Of a DNA stretch of 64,000 nucleotides, positions 62,400 to 64,000 are shown piece after piece. Origin of the DNA: Pseudomonas migulae. GTDB lineage: Bacteria > Pseudomonadota > Gammaproteobacteria > Pseudomonadales > Pseudomonadaceae. A model generated the notes under the pieces. It had not been told where the DNA came from, did no database searches, and saw only the letters and a program-made list of their open reading frames with translations. The DNA lies in the NCBI RefSeq assembly GCF_024169315.1, contig NZ_JALJWR010000001.1, forward strand, positions 2,749,501 through 2,813,500. Reading direction: 5' to 3'. The first letter of the stretch is position 1, and each line of letters begins with the position of its first letter. A program made the position numbers and the translations under genes.

Positions 62400-62462
62400 G
62401 CGCACTCAGCCAATGAAAAACGCCCCGACTGGTTCGGGGCGTTTTTCATTGGCTGAGTGCGC
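62400..62462. terminator. Bidirectional terminator with a 29-bp perfect stem
   Basis: GCGCACTCAGCCAATGAAAA and nine further bases (62400-62428) are perfectly inverted at 62434-62462 around the loop CTGGT. The inner part AAAAACGCCCCGA/TCGGGGCGTTTTT is a standard intrinsic terminator for both the RTX gene and the convergent regulator, whose stop lies 12 bases away. Confidence 0.92.
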
Positions 62463-62473
62463 GCGAAACTCGA

Positions 62474-64000
62474 CTACCCCAACACACCCAAGGCTTTCGC
62501 CCGTGCCACAGCCTGCGTGCGGCGCTCAACTCCAAGCTTGCTATTGATGTGGCTGGCGTGGGTTTTAACGGTGTGCAGGGAAATGAACAGCTGGTCGCTG
62601 ATTTCTTGGTTCGAGCAACCTTGGGCAATGAGTTTCAGCACCGACAGCTCGCGGGAGCTGAGCTGTTCGCACGCTTGTGAGGACTCCGGGGCAATGCGTG
62701 CAGCGACAAGAGGGAGACGTTCTGAAAGACTCTGCGAAACCTCTGCTTTCGCGCAATTCTGCAGCTGCTCGCGAAGCCAGTCGGGGTATTTGCTCAACAA
62801 GACATCAAAAGGTTGCAGCACGCCGCCGCTGGCCGCTTCGAGGGACTGAGCGAAGGTTTGCCGGGCTTCAGGCTCACGGTTGTGCGCAAGGAGCAGTTCG
62901 GTTTTCTGCGCCAGGGCCATCACACTGAGCAACTGCCGACCGGTTTGCTGACCATGCTCGAGCAACGCATTCAATCGCCCCTCGGCCAGCATCGGCTGCG
63001 CCTGAATGACCTCCAGCAAGGCCTGTTGCAACTCGATATGCAGCGGCAGTTGCGGGTGGAATTCCGGCGGTGCAGCCGGCTGTTCGCCGTTGTAGGTCTG
63101 GCCCAGTCGCGCCAGCCAGGCTTCCGCCAGATCGGTACGCCCCTGGGCCAGCCAGAGTTCGCATTTGACCAGGGTGATCATCGCCAGGTAGTAGATCGGC
63201 GGTACGTCCCAGATGTGCATCAGCCGTTCGGCTTCGGCGAGTTCGGCAAACGCCTTGGCGAATTCGCCGCTGCTGCCTTCGAGCCTGGCGATCACGCAAT
63301 GGCCGATCAGTACGCTGATGTCGCGACAGGCGCGGGCTTCAGTCAACCCCGCCTGCAAACGCGCCCGCGCCGTCTGCGGTTGCAGACGCAGGGCCAGCAG
63401 AAACCCCTCGTACAAGGTCAGCCGGGCGCGCACGGCATAGAGCCGTTGCGGCGACAATCCTTGCAGGCGTTGCAACCCCTGGCGGACTTCATCCAGCGAA
63501 CGCAGGATTTCCCCTCGCGCCTGCAACACCCGGGCGCGATCGTAATGGGCCAACGCTTCGAACAATGGATTGCCCACCCGTTGCGCCAGCTCCAGAGAAT
63601 CACGGTTCAAGCCCCGTGCCCGCCATAAATCGCCGTCGGCAATGGCCAGGTTGGACAGGGTTGAAAGGCACATCAGGCGCTGGCCGTAACGCTTGGACGG
63701 AAGGCTCTCCAGCGCTTCGGTGCAATACAGCAGCGTCAATTCGCGATTGCCGCGACCGCGCGCGATGATCCCGCTCAAGGCCAGCCATTGCGCCAGCATG
63801 GACTTCTGCGCAGTGGCCGACGGCGCCGGCAGGAAGCGGCTCAGGTGACTGGCCAGCTCCTCGGCGGCATCCAGCTGACAGGCCAGCCCCAGCGCCCAGC
63901 TGTAGAGCACGATCAAGCGTGGCGTGCTGATCAGCAGGCTGTCGGGCAAGTCCATTTTCCAGCGCAGCAACATGCCGACGTTCTGTTCAGCCAGCAGTTG
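62474..64000 (-). CDS. LuxR-family transcriptional regulator, MalT-like (5' end outside window)
   Basis: At least 508 residues; the frame stays open to the right edge, so the N-terminus, probably including an ATPase domain as in MalT-like regulators, is missing. The visible part is an array of TPR-like helical repeats and a C-terminal LuxR HTH (LSSRELSVLKLIAQGCSNQE, then LHTVKTHASHINSKLGVERR). These large regulators respond to small inducers. The target is unknown; the neighbouring RTX gene is a possibility but they are convergent. Confidence 0.9.
   Translation of the reverse strand, partial: QLLAEQNVGMLLRWKMDLPDSLLISTPRLIVLYSWALGLACQLDAAEELASHLSRFLPAPSATAQKSMLAQWLALSGIIARGRGNRELTLLYCTEALESLPSKRYGQRLMCLSTLSNLAIADGDLWRARGLNRDSLELAQRVGNPLFEALAHYDRARVLQARGEILRSLDEVRQGLQRLQGLSPQRLYAVRARLTLYEGFLLALRLQPQTARARLQAGLTEARACRDISVLIGHCVIARLEGSSGEFAKAFAELAEAERLMHIWDVPPIYYLAMITLVKCELWLAQGRTDLAEAWLARLGQTYNGEQPAAPPEFHPQLPLHIELQQALLEVIQAQPMLAEGRLNALLEHGQQTGRQLLSVMALAQKTELLLAHNREPEARQTFAQSLEAASGGVLQPFDVLLSKYPDWLREQLQNCAKAEVSQSLSERLPLVAARIAPESSQACEQLSSRELSVLKLIAQGCSNQEISDQLFISLHTVKTHASHINSKLGVERRTQAVARAKALGVLG

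Overview
The window looks like a chromosome segment of a Pseudomonas of the fluorescens group. It is GC-rich. It carries the complete division and cell wall (dcw) cluster in the gammaproteobacterial order, the petABC-sspAB and rnpB-rsmI-lpoA-yraN-diaA neighbourhoods typical of Pseudomonas, and many Pseudomonas REP/REPIN elements (core like GTGGGAGCGGGCTTGC). No tRNA, CRISPR array, insertion sequence or prophage was seen.

Layout. 1-5.0 kb: a CheV-type coupling protein, a GNAT acetyltransferase, a small exported protein, a YkgJ-type cysteine-cluster protein and an Aer-like PAS chemoreceptor. 5.1-11.6 kb: an RND efflux adaptor and pump in one operon with an OmpR-type regulator and a sensor kinase. 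11.9-13.9 kb: a tiny exported protein, a terminator-ended RNA candidate and a membrane diguanylate cyclase. 14.1-32.0 kb (minus strand): mraZ-rsmH-ftsL-ftsI-murE-murF-mraY-murD-ftsW-murG-murC-ddlB-ftsQ-ftsA-ftsZ-lpxC, mostly with overlapping stops and starts, driven by a good sigma-70 promoter with three 10-bp-spaced AAGTGG repeats that look like the MraZ operator. 32.3-42.2 kb: rnpB and rsmI; lpoA-yraN-diaA-dolP on the plus strand; then sspB-sspA, petC-petB-petA and rpsI-rplM on the minus strand.

42.5-51.5 kb is more accessory: an aldo/keto reductase, an acyl-CoA dehydrogenase divergent from a DJ-1/AraC-type regulator, then a four-gene plus-strand cassette. The cassette encodes an amide-forming flavin amino-acid monooxygenase, a nitrilase-superfamily amidase, a polytopic membrane protein built from two copies of one module, and an asparaginase-family amidohydrolase. 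It resembles the logic of lysine DavBA or tryptophan IaaM/IaaH pathways (amino acid to amide to acid), but with its own putative transporter and a second amidohydrolase. I consider it the best candidate for an undescribed system. 51.6-57.1 kb: zapE, trpS with a C-terminal extension, an alpha/beta hydrolase, zapG-like, a YiaD-like lipoprotein and an MBL-fold hydrolase.

57.3-62.3 kb: one giant gene for a serralysin-type (M10) metalloprotease followed by RTX repeats. About 70% of the gene is a tandem array of a near-identical 1,050-bp unit (three copies plus a partial fourth), and marker differences alternate so that a 2,100-bp dimer also appears duplicated. It ends at a 29-bp perfect palindromic terminator shared with a convergent LuxR-type regulator that runs off the right edge.
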